Origin: Micromonospora sp. WMMD1128
GTDB taxonomy: Bacteria; Actinomycetota; Actinomycetes; Mycobacteriales; Micromonosporaceae
Reading direction: 5' to 3'
NCBI RefSeq assembly: GCF_027497235.1
Contig: NZ_CP114902.1
Coordinates: 3,733,501 to 3,797,500 of the forward strand
DNA: 64,000 bases
This document shows positions 17,025 to 25,318 of this stretch, piece by piece (position 1 is the first letter of the stretch; every line of letters starts with the position of its first letter). Below the pieces are notes generated by a model. It saw only the letters and a list, made by a program, of their open reading frames with translations. It was not told where the DNA came from and ran no database searches. Position numbers and translations under genes: made by a program.

Positions 17025-19343
17025 CTATATCTGGTCGCCGGCCGGCGACCGGCGAAAATTCTTGGTGAACCCGGCGCCGTCGTCCGCGGCCGTCTCGCGC
17101 ACGGGTGCGGCGCCGACCTGGGCCGGCGCATCGTCCCCGTCCCGGTCCTCGTCCTGCCGGTTGTCGATGGCGGTCGAGGCGACGTGGCTCGCTATGGCGG
17201 AGGAGGAATCCTTGACGGCCTGGGCCGCGCGCTCCTCGATGTCGTCGTCGGCGTCCGGCTCCGCGTCGACGTCCCGCGCGTCGGGGGTGTCGCCGGCGGC
17301 GGACGGCGGCCCTTCCGCCTGCGGACCGGGATCTCCTCCCGCTCCGGCATCGGACTCCGATCGCGGCCGGGATCCACCCGGACCGGACGTCGTTACGCCG
17401 CCCGCACCCGCCGGGGGCGCACCACCGGTGCTGGAGGCGGAGGGGGTCACGGCCGGGGGTGGCGGTCCCGGGTTCGCCGGCTCCCGACCGGCGCCGGACA
17501 CGCTCGCGGACTCCGGGCCCGCGACATCCGACGGTGGCGCGGCCGGCTCCGGGCTCTGCGGTCCGGTCGGCCCGGACGCGGCCCCGGGCGCACCGCCGTC
17601 CGGTGCCGGCCCGTCCTGCCCGGACCCGACCGGCACCGAAGCGACCGGGGCCCGCTCGCCGGGGGTTGCTCCCGGCGGTGCCGGGCTCCCGGCGCCTTCC
17701 CCGGCCGTCGGTGGAAGGCCGGGCGTGGCACCGACCGGGTCGCCTCCCGGCGAGGGCGAGGTCCCGGTGCCCGCGTCAGCGCCGACCGCCGCCGGGTCGC
17801 CCTCGGCCGGGATCCTGGTCCCGTCCGACCTCGGCTCCGCCGGGGTGGCCGGGCTGCCGGCGCCCGCCCCGGCACCCGGGCCAGCCGGAGCGCCACCGAC
17901 TGCCGGAGCGGCCGGAGCGCCGACCGGCGCGGCGCCGGCCGTGGGAGCGACCGGCGCGGCGCTGATGGCGGGGTCGTTCCCGGCCGGACCCGCTGCCGGA
18001 GCAGCGTCCGTGGGAGGCGCAGCGCCGGCGGGCGCGGCACCACCGGCCGGCGCGGCACCACCGGACGGCGCGCCGTCACCGGACGGTCCGCCGACCGCGG
18101 ATGCCTCGTTCCCGCGTGACGGTGCGCCCCCACCGGCCGACCCGTCAACGACAGAGGCACCGGTGTCGCTCGACGTCCGGCCCCCGGCCGGGACGTCGCC
18201 GCCACCCGATGGCACGTCGAGATCCGTACGGGAGAAGCCCTTCTGGAATCCGTCGACGACGCCGCCGGCCGCCGCGCCCGCCGCCGCGCCGCCGAAGATC
18301 GAGGCGGCGTCGAAGCCCGAGCTGTTCTTGTTGCCCAGCTTGTTGAGTCCGACGGTGGCGACCTCCTCGACGACGCCCTTGCTGAAGTCCGCCACCACCT
18401 GCCGGCCGAAGGCGCCACTCCGGCCGCCGAACGTGAGGACGCCAGTGATCAGCTTGTTGTTCCGGCCGATCTCACCGAAGGCCCTGGCGCCGCTGCGAGC
18501 GGTCGCGACCAGCCCGGGCGCCACGCTCTTCGCGCCGCGGGTGAACGAGCCGATCAGTTTCGCGCCGGGGACGAGCGTCACCAGGCCCACCAGGAGGGTG
18601 CCCAGTTCGAAGTTGCCGTTCGCGGCCTGGACCGCCGCCGTGACCACGACCGCGACCAGGGCGAGCACGATCCCGACCACGGGCAGGACCACCCCGACGA
18701 TCGCGATCGCGATGTCGATGATCAGCCGGAAGATCGGGTTGTCGCGGAAGAAGTCCCCGATGCGTTGGAAGAAGCTTCGCCGGGGCGGCGGCTTGATCGC
18801 TTTCGAGGCGGCGTCGTCGAGCGCCTGGTTACATCGCGCGGAGGCCACCTCCCGCAGCCGCCGGGCGTCCGCGGCGAGCCGCTGGGCGGCCGAGAGCTCG
18901 GCGCGCGCTCCGGCGATCTCGTCGGCGTGTGCCTGCGCCTCCGCGATCTCCGCGGGCGTGGCGGCGGCCGGCGACCGCGGAGTCGTACGGCGGGCGACCC
19001 CCACGGCGGCGGTGGCCTGATCCATCGCCGTGTCGATCCGCGTCTGCTGGTCACGCAGCGCCCGGGCATACGTCCGGTACGCCTGCGCCGCCGCGTCGAA
19101 CGAGTCGACCGTCTGCTGCAGCTTTCGCGGCAGCTTGTCGAGCATGTCGCGGAGCTTCTCCATGGACTCGCCACGTGCCTGCGACAGCGAACCGCCCCGG
19201 CCCAGGACCCGTACACCGGTCTGGGCGTCGTCCCGGATCTCCTCGTAGAGGCGCGCCAGTTGGTCGATCTGATCCGGATCTCCCGGGGTGGGGTCCCCGC
19301 TCATGCCCAGGATGGCGAACCCGGAGGTGTGCCGTCTGCTCAC
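17025..19343 (-). CDS. Large putative type VII secretion substrate, Pro/Ala/Gly-rich
   Basis: A 772-residue protein of unrecognised family. Residues 1-200 are helical and charged (DQIDQLARLYEEIRDDAQTG), like the N-terminal domains of type VII substrates and polymorphic toxins. A very hydrophobic stretch near 215-245 and a glycine-zipper segment (FGGAAAGAAAGGVVDGF) follow, then some 300 residues of Pro/Ala/Gly-rich low-complexity sequence, and an acidic then basic tail. No toxin or enzyme domain is recognisable and no immunity gene follows. GTG at 19343 overlaps the sigma factor stop (GTGA); ATG 19304 is an alternative. Its place between sigma factor and WXG100 gene argues that it uses this system. 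Confidence 0.7.
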   Translation of the reverse strand: MSRRHTSGFAILGMSGDPTPGDPDQIDQLARLYEEIRDDAQTGVRVLGRGGSLSQARGESMEKLRDMLDKLPRKLQQTVDSFDAAAQAYRTYARALRDQQTRIDTAMDQATAAVGVARRTTPRSPAAATPAEIAEAQAHADEIAGARAELSAAQRLAADARRLREVASARCNQALDDAASKAIKPPPRRSFFQRIGDFFRDNPIFRLIIDIAIAIVGVVLPVVGIVLALVAVVVTAAVQAANGNFELGTLLVGLVTLVPGAKLIGSFTRGAKSVAPGLVATARSGARAFGEIGRNNKLITGVLTFGGRSGAFGRQVVADFSKGVVEEVATVGLNKLGNKNSSGFDAASIFGGAAAGAAAGGVVDGFQKGFSRTDLDVPSGGGDVPAGGRTSSDTGASVVDGSAGGGAPSRGNEASAVGGPSGDGAPSGGAAPAGGAAPAGAAPPTDAAPAAGPAGNDPAISAAPVAPTAGAAPVGAPAAPAVGGAPAGPGAGAGAGSPATPAEPRSDGTRIPAEGDPAAVGADAGTGTSPSPGGDPVGATPGLPPTAGEGAGSPAPPGATPGERAPVASVPVGSGQDGPAPDGGAPGAASGPTGPQSPEPAAPPSDVAGPESASVSGAGREPANPGPPPPAVTPSASSTGGAPPAGAGGVTTSGPGGSRPRSESDAGAGGDPGPQAEGPPSAAGDTPDARDVDAEPDADDDIEERAAQAVKDSSSAIASHVASTAIDNRQDEDRDGDDAPAQVGAAPVRETAADDGAGFTKNFRRSPAGDQI

Positions 19344-20068
19344 GCGAGGTCCCCCGCACGGCTCGACGGTGCGGACGGGGACCCCGCCAGCAGGGGTGCC
19401 AGTTCGGCGCGCAGCGCCCGGATCGCGTAGTGGGCGCGCGACTTGACGGTTCCGGGCGGGATGCCGATGGACCTGGCCGCCTCGGTCACCGTGCTGCGGC
19501 GGTAGTAGAGCTCGAAGATCACATCTCGGTGTTCGGCGGTGAGGCGGCGCAGCGCGGGCATCAGGTAGGCGGTGGCCACGACCGCGTCGGCGTGGTCCCG
19601 CACCGGGCTCTGCAGGGCGGCCCACGTCTCGTCGGCCACCGGGTACGCCCGTCGTCCCCGCAGCACGTCGACGGCGACGTTGTGCGCGACCGTGTACAAC
19701 CAGCCGCGCACCGAGCCCTCCCGCCCGAACAGAACCCGCCGATGCCGCCACGCCCGCAGCAGCGTCTCCTGGTACACGTCGTCGGCGATGCTCCGGTTCC
19801 CGGTCAGCCGCGCGACGTACGCCCGGACCGGCTCGCCGTGGCTGGCCACCATGTCCGCATAGTTCTGTTCGGCGGTCCGCGCCGGCTCCGGGACAGGCAC
19901 TGGCTCCAGGGTCCGGATCTGCCGGTGGGCGCGGGCCGTCGCCGCCGCACGCGGCGAACCGCCGCTACCGTTCCTGACGGACGTCCGGGCACCCTGCGTC
20001 AGGGCGCGCGGGAACTGTCCCTGTTGTCCGCCGCCGGGGTCGGTGGCGATGGCCTGGCCCGTAGTCAC
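19340..20068 (-). CDS. ECF-type RNA polymerase sigma factor
   Basis: A 242-residue sigma-70 family protein. Region 2 is clear (YVARLTGNRSIADDVYQETL, then GWLYTVAHNVAVDVLRGRR), as is region 4 (ALRRLTAEHRDVIFELYYRR, then GIPPGTVKSRAHYAIRALR). A low-complexity N-terminal extension of about 85 residues precedes region 2. The GTG at 20068 is chosen because GAGGGAGAAG lies upstream; the frame stays open 80 codons further but becomes compositionally non-coding. No zinc-finger anti-sigma gene is adjacent, and the downstream gene overlaps by 4 bp, so it likely drives the type VII substrate and perhaps the whole locus. Confidence 0.88.
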   Translation of the reverse strand: MTTGQAIATDPGGGQQGQFPRALTQGARTSVRNGSGGSPRAAATARAHRQIRTLEPVPVPEPARTAEQNYADMVASHGEPVRAYVARLTGNRSIADDVYQETLLRAWRHRRVLFGREGSVRGWLYTVAHNVAVDVLRGRRAYPVADETWAALQSPVRDHADAVVATAYLMPALRRLTAEHRDVIFELYYRRSTVTEAARSIGIPPGTVKSRAHYAIRALRAELAPLLAGSPSAPSSRAGDLA

Positions 20069-20240
20069 TGCGGCTGCTTCTCCCTCGGCACGCGGGTCCG
20101 CCCGTCCGGACCCGGGCAAAGCCTGCGGGAATCGCCGCGCCGACACTTGGCGGATGTCTGAGGGATTTCTGAGGACGGACGCGCTCACACCATGGCCCGC
20201 GCGCGCGGCGTCGAGCGGCAACCGGCCGAACGGGTGTGCG

Positions 20241-20270
20241 GCGTGGGACGAACCCCGGTTCGTCCCACGC
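20241..20270 (-). terminator. Hairpin terminator after GH3 gene
   Basis: Perfect 14-bp arms (GCGTGGGACGAACC and complement) separated by only CC, 57 nt past the GH3 stop codon. No U-tract, as is common for actinobacterial terminators. It occupies most of the useful part of the 258-bp gap before the sigma factor start. Confidence 0.8.
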
Positions 20271-20326
20271 CCTTCGGCGAGGGCGTCCTCCCGGCCGGCG
20301 TCGCGCACGCCGGCCGGGAGACCGCC

Positions 20327-23300
20327 TCAGAAGCCGGTCAGCCCGGCGCCGTACGGGTAGAGCGGGTTGCCGTAGGTGGTCGCCGGTGGCTGGTCGGCGT
20401 CGATCGCGGCCCGGATCTGCGACCGTTCGGCCGCGGTCGCGCCCAGGTCGTACGGCAGGTCCCACGCCTCGACGGCGTCGGCCGGGGTGTCGGTGCCGCC
20501 CGGGCGCAGCACGTCGGACAGGTTGCGGGGCAACTGCCAGGGCAGCTTGCCGCGCGGCTGGTAGTCCCCGAAGAGCAGGCCGGCCAGGGCCGGACCCATC
20601 TCCTCACCGCCCCGGTAGGTGACCACGATCGCGCTTGCCAGGTCCCGCCACTCGGTGATGACGTAGGGCCGCGGCAGGACCAGCGCCACCACCACCGGGA
20701 TGCCCCGGGCGCGGAACTTCTGGATCACCGCGAGCTGGTCCGGCGGCAGGTAGGGCTGTTCCTTCGCCCAGTTCGTCGCGTGGGTGTAGGACGCTTCGCC
20801 GACCGCGACGACCGCCAGCTTGGGGTTCGGGCTGTCGTCCTGGTGAACGGTCACCCCGGCCTGCGCGGCCCGGGCGCGGACCGCGTCCAGGATCGTCTGC
20901 GACCCGTACTCGGCGTGGAAGAAGCTCGTCCACACGCAGCAGGAGCCGCCGTCGGCCGCGCGGGGACCGGCTACCACGATGTCATCACCGGCGGTGAGCC
21001 GCACCGGTAGCGTGCCGGCGTCGTTCTTCAGCAGCGTCATCGACTCCCGCGCGGCCTGGTTGGCCAGCGCCGCGTACGCCGGCTGGTGGAAGCGGTACGG
21101 ACCGTTGACCGGATCGCCGTACGGTGCCTCGAAGATGCCGAGTTGGAACTTCACCCGCAGCACCCGCCGGACCGCGTCGTCGATCCGCGACGCCGGCACG
21201 TTCGCCACGAAGTCGGCGATCGAGAAGCCGGCCGCGCCCGGGTCGGCGCCACCCATCACGTCGGAGCCGGCCTTCGCCGCGCCGATCCAGGATCCCGAGG
21301 GCAGCCAGTCGGTGGTGATCAGGCCCTGGTAGCCGAGATTCTGCCGCAGGTAGGCGAGGATCTTGGCGCTGTCCCCGGCGCCGGGACCGCCCGGGTCGAG
21401 CAGCGAGCTGCCCGCGTAACCGGGCATGATGTTGACCGCGCCCGCCTCCATCGCCGCCCGGAACGGGATCATGTGGTATTTGATCGTCACGCTGTCGTAG
21501 ACGATCAGCGCCTCGCCGCCCGCGCCCTCGCCCGGCCAGTGCTTGACCGTCGCCAGCACGGAGTGCGGGTTCAGCTCCGGGCCGCCCTGCAGGCCGGCCA
21601 CCAGGGCGCGAACCTGGGCCGCGGCGACCTGCGCGTTCTCACCGTTGCCCTCCTGGATACGCGGGTAGATCACCTTGGTGCCGACCTCGGCCAGCGGACC
21701 GAGCACGCCGCGGGTGCCGACCTCCAACTGTTCCCGCCGCTGCACGTCGCCGAGCTGGTAGTCGAGCGGGTAGTTCTTCGCGGCGGCGAGTGCGCTCTGC
21801 ATCGGGTAGGTCGTCTGGTAGCCGTGGATGGTGTCGCCCGCGGAGACGAACGGGATGCCCAGCCGGGTGCCGGCCGAGGCGAGCAGTTGCTGGTGCAGGT
21901 CCGCCGCCTGCGCGGGGCCGAAGTGCCACCCCGACCGGGGGTACGCCTGGGCGTTGTAGAAGAGCTGGTACGCCTTCTCCTCGGGCGTCATCCGCGCCAG
22001 CAGGTCGTCCACCCGGGTCTGGACCGGCAGCCGCCAGTTCTCGTACGGCTCGATGGACCCGTTCCGGTTGAGGTCGCGGGCGCCGGCGACGACGCCGATC
22101 CCGTCGGCGACGCTTTCCAGGGTGGGCAGGTAGACGCTGAAGCGGCGGATGTTCGAGGTGACCGGGGTGCCGCCGACCGTGGTGACGTACCACTGGTAGG
22201 TCCAGCGGTCCGGCAGGTCCCAGGTGGGCGTGTAGGACGTGCCGGTCGGCTCGGCGACCTTCGTGTAGAGGTCGAGCAGGTTGCCGGTGGCGGTGAAGTC
22301 GTAGTCGGTGCGGCTGATGTTGATCCACACCTGGTAGCGGGTCGCGCCGGTGACCGCCGTCCAGCTCAGCGTGGGTCGGCGGGTGGTGGTGACCATCGCC
22401 GCGTCGGCCGGCGCGGTCAGGGTGAACTGGTTGCGGGTCGCCGGCGGGCGGGTGGGGCCGGAGAGCAGCGGCGCGGTGGTGGCGGTGTCGTCGACGCTGC
22501 CGTACGCCTGTAGCTCCCACAACGAGTACCCGTAGCCGGTGGCCCGGGCCGCGCCGTACAGGCGCAGGTAGCGGCCGGTGCCGCTGACGGTGAGTTGTTC
22601 GGTGCCACCGCGGCCGGTGGTGGTGGCGTAGATCGTCGTCCAGGTCGACCCGTCGGTCGACGTCTCCAGCCGGTAGCCGGTGGCGTAGGCGGCCTCCCAG
22701 GCGAGCACCACCCGGTTGATCGTGGCGACGCCGCCGAAGTCGACGCGGAGCCACTGCGGGTCGCTGCCGAACTGGCTCGACCAGCGGGTGGTGCTGCGGC
22801 CGTCGAGCGCGGCGGCGGGGGCGTTGCCGCCCTCCCACGAGGACGCGGCGACCGTCCGGAACTCGGAGATCGGCCGGCCGGTGGGCGGCGGAGTGGTGCC
22901 GATGCTGCCGAACACCTTGAACTCCCAGAGCGAGTAGCCGTAGCCGGTGGCCCGGCCCGTGCCGTACATCCGCACGTACCGGCCGGAGCCGGTCACCGCG
23001 AGGGTCTGCGTGCCGCCGGCCCCGGCGGTGGTCGAGTAGACGGAGGTCCACGGCCCGGACGGCGCGGGGGCCACCTGGATCTGGAACGCGGTCGCGTAGG
23101 CCGCCTCCCAGACGAGCTGCACCTGGTCGACGGTGGCGGTCGCGCCGAGGTCGATCTGGAGCCACTGCGGGTCGGCGAAGGCGCTCGACCACCGGGTGCC
23201 GGCGTCACCGTCGGTGGCGGCGGCGGCCGGCGTCGCCGCGCCCTCGGTCGACGAGGCGGTGGTCGGGCGCCCCTGCGAGATCAGCGGCCCGGCCGCGCCG

Positions 23301-23416
23301 GCGGCCGGGCCGGGCACGACGAGGTAGGTGGCGAGGAGGGCGAGCAGCGCCAGCGCCACGGCGGCCGGGCGGTGCCGGCGGCGCGCGGGTACGGGCAGCG
23401 GTGGTGTCGTGGGCAT
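20327..23416 (-). CDS. Secreted GH3 glycoside hydrolase with two discoidin (F5/8 C) domains
   Basis: A 1029-residue exported beta-glucosidase-type enzyme. Order: basic signal peptide (to about 42), two discoidin/CBM32-like carbohydrate-binding domains (about 45-175 and 185-310, each with WSS and QWL signatures), an Fn3-like linker (TRRPTLSWTAVTGATRYQVW), then the GH3 catalytic region beginning RMTPEEKAYQLFY. KHWPGEGAGG is the conserved Lys-His motif and ITTDWLP near residue 701 supplies the nucleophilic Asp. ATG 23416 follows CGGGAG. Family members release glucose or related sugars from beta-glucans. It diverges from a GH64 gene, suggesting joint attack on beta-1,3-glucan. Confidence 0.9.
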   Translation of the reverse strand: MPTTPPLPVPARRRHRPAAVALALLALLATYLVVPGPAAGAAGPLISQGRPTTASSTEGAATPAAAATDGDAGTRWSSAFADPQWLQIDLGATATVDQVQLVWEAAYATAFQIQVAPAPSGPWTSVYSTTAGAGGTQTLAVTGSGRYVRMYGTGRATGYGYSLWEFKVFGSIGTTPPPTGRPISEFRTVAASSWEGGNAPAAALDGRSTTRWSSQFGSDPQWLRVDFGGVATINRVVLAWEAAYATGYRLETSTDGSTWTTIYATTTGRGGTEQLTVSGTGRYLRLYGAARATGYGYSLWELQAYGSVDDTATTAPLLSGPTRPPATRNQFTLTAPADAAMVTTTRRPTLSWTAVTGATRYQVWINISRTDYDFTATGNLLDLYTKVAEPTGTSYTPTWDLPDRWTYQWYVTTVGGTPVTSNIRRFSVYLPTLESVADGIGVVAGARDLNRNGSIEPYENWRLPVQTRVDDLLARMTPEEKAYQLFYNAQAYPRSGWHFGPAQAADLHQQLLASAGTRLGIPFVSAGDTIHGYQTTYPMQSALAAAKNYPLDYQLGDVQRREQLEVGTRGVLGPLAEVGTKVIYPRIQEGNGENAQVAAAQVRALVAGLQGGPELNPHSVLATVKHWPGEGAGGEALIVYDSVTIKYHMIPFRAAMEAGAVNIMPGYAGSSLLDPGGPGAGDSAKILAYLRQNLGYQGLITTDWLPSGSWIGAAKAGSDVMGGADPGAAGFSIADFVANVPASRIDDAVRRVLRVKFQLGIFEAPYGDPVNGPYRFHQPAYAALANQAARESMTLLKNDAGTLPVRLTAGDDIVVAGPRAADGGSCCVWTSFFHAEYGSQTILDAVRARAAQAGVTVHQDDSPNPKLAVVAVGEASYTHATNWAKEQPYLPPDQLAVIQKFRARGIPVVVALVLPRPYVITEWRDLASAIVVTYRGGEEMGPALAGLLFGDYQPRGKLPWQLPRNLSDVLRPGGTDTPADAVEAWDLPYDLGATAAERSQIRAAIDADQPPATTYGNPLYPYGAGLTGF

Positions 23417-23451
23417 GTGCGGCTCCCGGATGGTGGTGGCGGGATGGTGCG

Positions 23452-23465
23452 GAGAGAGCGCCCTC
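23452..23465. promoter_or_regulatory. GAGAGAGCGCCCTC repeat, copy 1 (operator candidate)
   Basis: This 14-mer recurs exactly at 23585-23598. It resembles the GAGCGCTC core of LacI-family CelR/CebR operators, with one mismatch in the symmetric centre. This copy is 36 bp upstream of the GH3 ATG. Confidence 0.4.
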
Positions 23466-23486
23466 GAATCCAGCGTCATCGACGTT

Positions 23487-23506
23487 CTTCGTTCAAGTCA
23501 ACGAAG
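23487..23506. promoter_or_regulatory. CTTCGTT-N6-AACGAAG inverted repeat
   Basis: Perfect 7-bp arms around CAAGTC, in the 208-bp divergent gap between the GH3 and GH64 genes. A likely operator shared by both promoters; no cognate regulator is adjacent. Confidence 0.45.
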
Positions 23507-23584
23507 TGGGGAAGGTCCGGAAAAGATCATGGAAAGGGATGTCTCCTTGACAGCGACCGCGATACGGGTCCACCCTCGGTGACC

Positions 23585-23598
23585 GAGAGAGCGCCCTC
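23585..23598. promoter_or_regulatory. GAGAGAGCGCCCTC repeat, copy 2 (operator candidate)
   Basis: Second exact copy of the 14-mer, in the same orientation, ending 27 bp upstream of the GH64 ATG. The two copies flank the divergent promoter region. Confidence 0.4.
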
Positions 23599-23624
23599 CG
23601 TCGGATCCACCGAAGGAGGCGTTC

Positions 23625-25043
23625 ATGTCCCCCACCCCACCCGTCCCGCACCGGCTCGCGCCGGGCCGTCCCGTCCACCACCGCCGCCGTCCCGGGCGTC
23701 GGTGGCTCGCCGCCGCCGCGACCGCCCTCACCCTGCTCGCCGGCGGCATGCTCGCCGACGCCGCCTCGGCCGGCGCCGACCCGGGGGTCGCCGCCTGCGG
23801 CGGCAACGTGGCAGCCGGCCGACAGGCGGTCGCCTCGTCGGTCGAGAGCGCCGCCTTCCCGGCGTCGGCCGCCGTCGACGGCAACACCGGCACCCGCTGG
23901 TCGAGCGCCTTCGCCGACCCACAGTGGCTGCGGATCGACCTCGGCGCCACCCAGGACATCTGCCAGGTCACCCTCCGCTGGGAGGCCGCCTACGCCGTCG
24001 CCTTCCAACTCCAGACGGCCGCCGCGCCGGACGGGCCGTGGACCACCGTCCACTCCACCACCACCGGCGCCGGCGGCACGCAGACCATCGCGGTCACCGG
24101 CACCGGGCGGTACGTGCGGATGTACGGCACCGGACGGGCCACGCCCTACGGCTACTCGCTCTGGGAGGTGGCGGTCGCCACCACCGGCGGCTCGACGCCA
24201 CCACCGACCACCCCGCCGCCGGCCGGCGGTTTCTGGGGCGACACCACAGGCATCCCGCCGGCCCGCAACGTGCTCACCGTCAAGGTGCTCAACCGGACCA
24301 ACGGCCGCTACCCCGACAGCCAGGTCTACTGGAGCTTCAACGGTCAGACGCGCTCCATCGCCGAGCAGCCCTACCTGGACATGCCGGTGAACTCGGCGGG
24401 CCGGATGTACTTCCGCCTCGGCTCGCCGACCAGCCAGTACAGCGACTTCATCGAGTTCACGGTCGGCGCGAACCAGTTCAACGGCAACACCACCCGGGTC
24501 GACGCGTTCGCCCTCAAACTGGCGATGCGGCTGCACGCCCGCGACGGCTACGACGTCGCGGTCGGCGAGAACGAGACGACCTTCGCCGAGGACCGCTCGG
24601 CGACCTTCCAGCGTTTCGCCGACGCGGTGCCGGCGGAGTTCAAGCACCTGGCCAGCATCGAGGCGCCCTACCGGATCCCGGCGCCGGGAAGCTCCCCGCA
24701 GTTCCGGGCCGGCGGCCAGTACGCCGGCTACTTCACCGCGTACGCCAACTCCGTCGGGCTGCCCGCGGCCACGTCGGACATCTTCGGCTGCGCCGGGCGG
24801 TTCGCCGGTGACCCGACCGGCTGCGCGGCGCTGAACCGGCACACCGCGCAGTTGCCCCGGGCACAGTGGGAGGACCCGGCCCGCTTCTACCAGCAGTCGC
24901 CGGCCAACTGGTACGCGAAGTTCTGGCACGATCGCGCCCTCGGCGGTCGCGCCTACGGCTTCCCGTACGACGACGTCGCCGACCAGTCGTCGTTCGTCTC
25001 CCACGGCGACCCGCAGTGGTTGCTCGTCGCCGTCGGCTGGTGA
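23625..25043 (+). CDS. Secreted GH64-like beta-1,3-glucanase with N-terminal discoidin domain
   Basis: A 472-residue exported enzyme. A long basic signal peptide (to about residue 50) precedes a discoidin/CBM32-like domain (about 55-185) and a Pro/Thr linker (PPPTTPPP). The catalytic part starts around 205 and matches the GH64 laminaripentaose-producing family: QVYWSFNGQTRSIAEQPYLD near the start, and at the end ANWYAKFWHDRALGGRAYGF followed by GDPQWLLVAVGW. GH64 enzymes cut beta-1,3-glucan into pentasaccharides. The discoidin module is nearly identical to the first one of the divergent GH3 protein. A strong hairpin terminator follows at once. Confidence 0.88.
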   Translation: MSPTPPVPHRLAPGRPVHHRRRPGRRWLAAAATALTLLAGGMLADAASAGADPGVAACGGNVAAGRQAVASSVESAAFPASAAVDGNTGTRWSSAFADPQWLRIDLGATQDICQVTLRWEAAYAVAFQLQTAAAPDGPWTTVHSTTTGAGGTQTIAVTGTGRYVRMYGTGRATPYGYSLWEVAVATTGGSTPPPTTPPPAGGFWGDTTGIPPARNVLTVKVLNRTNGRYPDSQVYWSFNGQTRSIAEQPYLDMPVNSAGRMYFRLGSPTSQYSDFIEFTVGANQFNGNTTRVDAFALKLAMRLHARDGYDVAVGENETTFAEDRSATFQRFADAVPAEFKHLASIEAPYRIPAPGSSPQFRAGGQYAGYFTAYANSVGLPAATSDIFGCAGRFAGDPTGCAALNRHTAQLPRAQWEDPARFYQQSPANWYAKFWHDRALGGRAYGFPYDDVADQSSFVSHGDPQWLLVAVGW

Positions 25044-25050
25044 GCCGGTG

Positions 25051-25088
25051 ACGGTTCCGGAACCGCCCGGCCGGTTCCGGAACCGTCC
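25051..25088 (+). terminator. Strong hairpin terminator after GH64 gene
   Basis: Arms of 16 bp (GACGGTTCCGGAACCG and CGGTTCCGGAACCGTC) around CCCGGC, 7 nt after the stop codon. Each arm is itself built on the palindrome GGTTCCGGAACC. Confidence 0.85.
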
Positions 25089-25221
25089 ACGGTCAGGCCG
25101 ACATCCTGCCTGCCGGCGGCGGGTTTGCCGGGCCGGCGGGGTGGTCCACCCACCCGAGTCCGACCGTTCCGGTGGCGGAAAAACGTCCGCCGCTCGTCCG
25201 CGGAACGATCACATCAGGCGG

Positions 25222-25251
25222 ATGACACATTGTTGCCTGTCGTTGCATAAT
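25222..25251 (+). promoter_or_regulatory. Sigma-70-like promoter of tryptophan cluster
   Basis: A -35 of ATGACA (25222-25227), an 18-bp spacer and a -10 of CATAAT (25246-25251), each five of six to consensus, 68 bp upstream of the first GTG. The surrounding DNA is locally AT-rich, unlike the flanking genes. Confidence 0.5.
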
Positions 25252-25318
25252 GTGCGCTGCACGCGCGTGATCACACCGTCGGACTCCGACGCCGCGCCGA
25301 CCGGAGGGAATCAATTCC

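Noticed and set aside
17400..18320. CRISPR-like or satellite repeat in the Pro/Ala/Gly-rich region
   Set aside because: The periodicity comes from GCC/GGC/CCG codon runs in the coding frame; no constant repeats with unique spacers.
19344..19751. N-terminal extension of the 772-aa candidate substrate
   Set aside because: The frame is open upstream but overlaps the sigma factor gene and has no ribosome site; GTG 19343 or ATG 19304 fits better.
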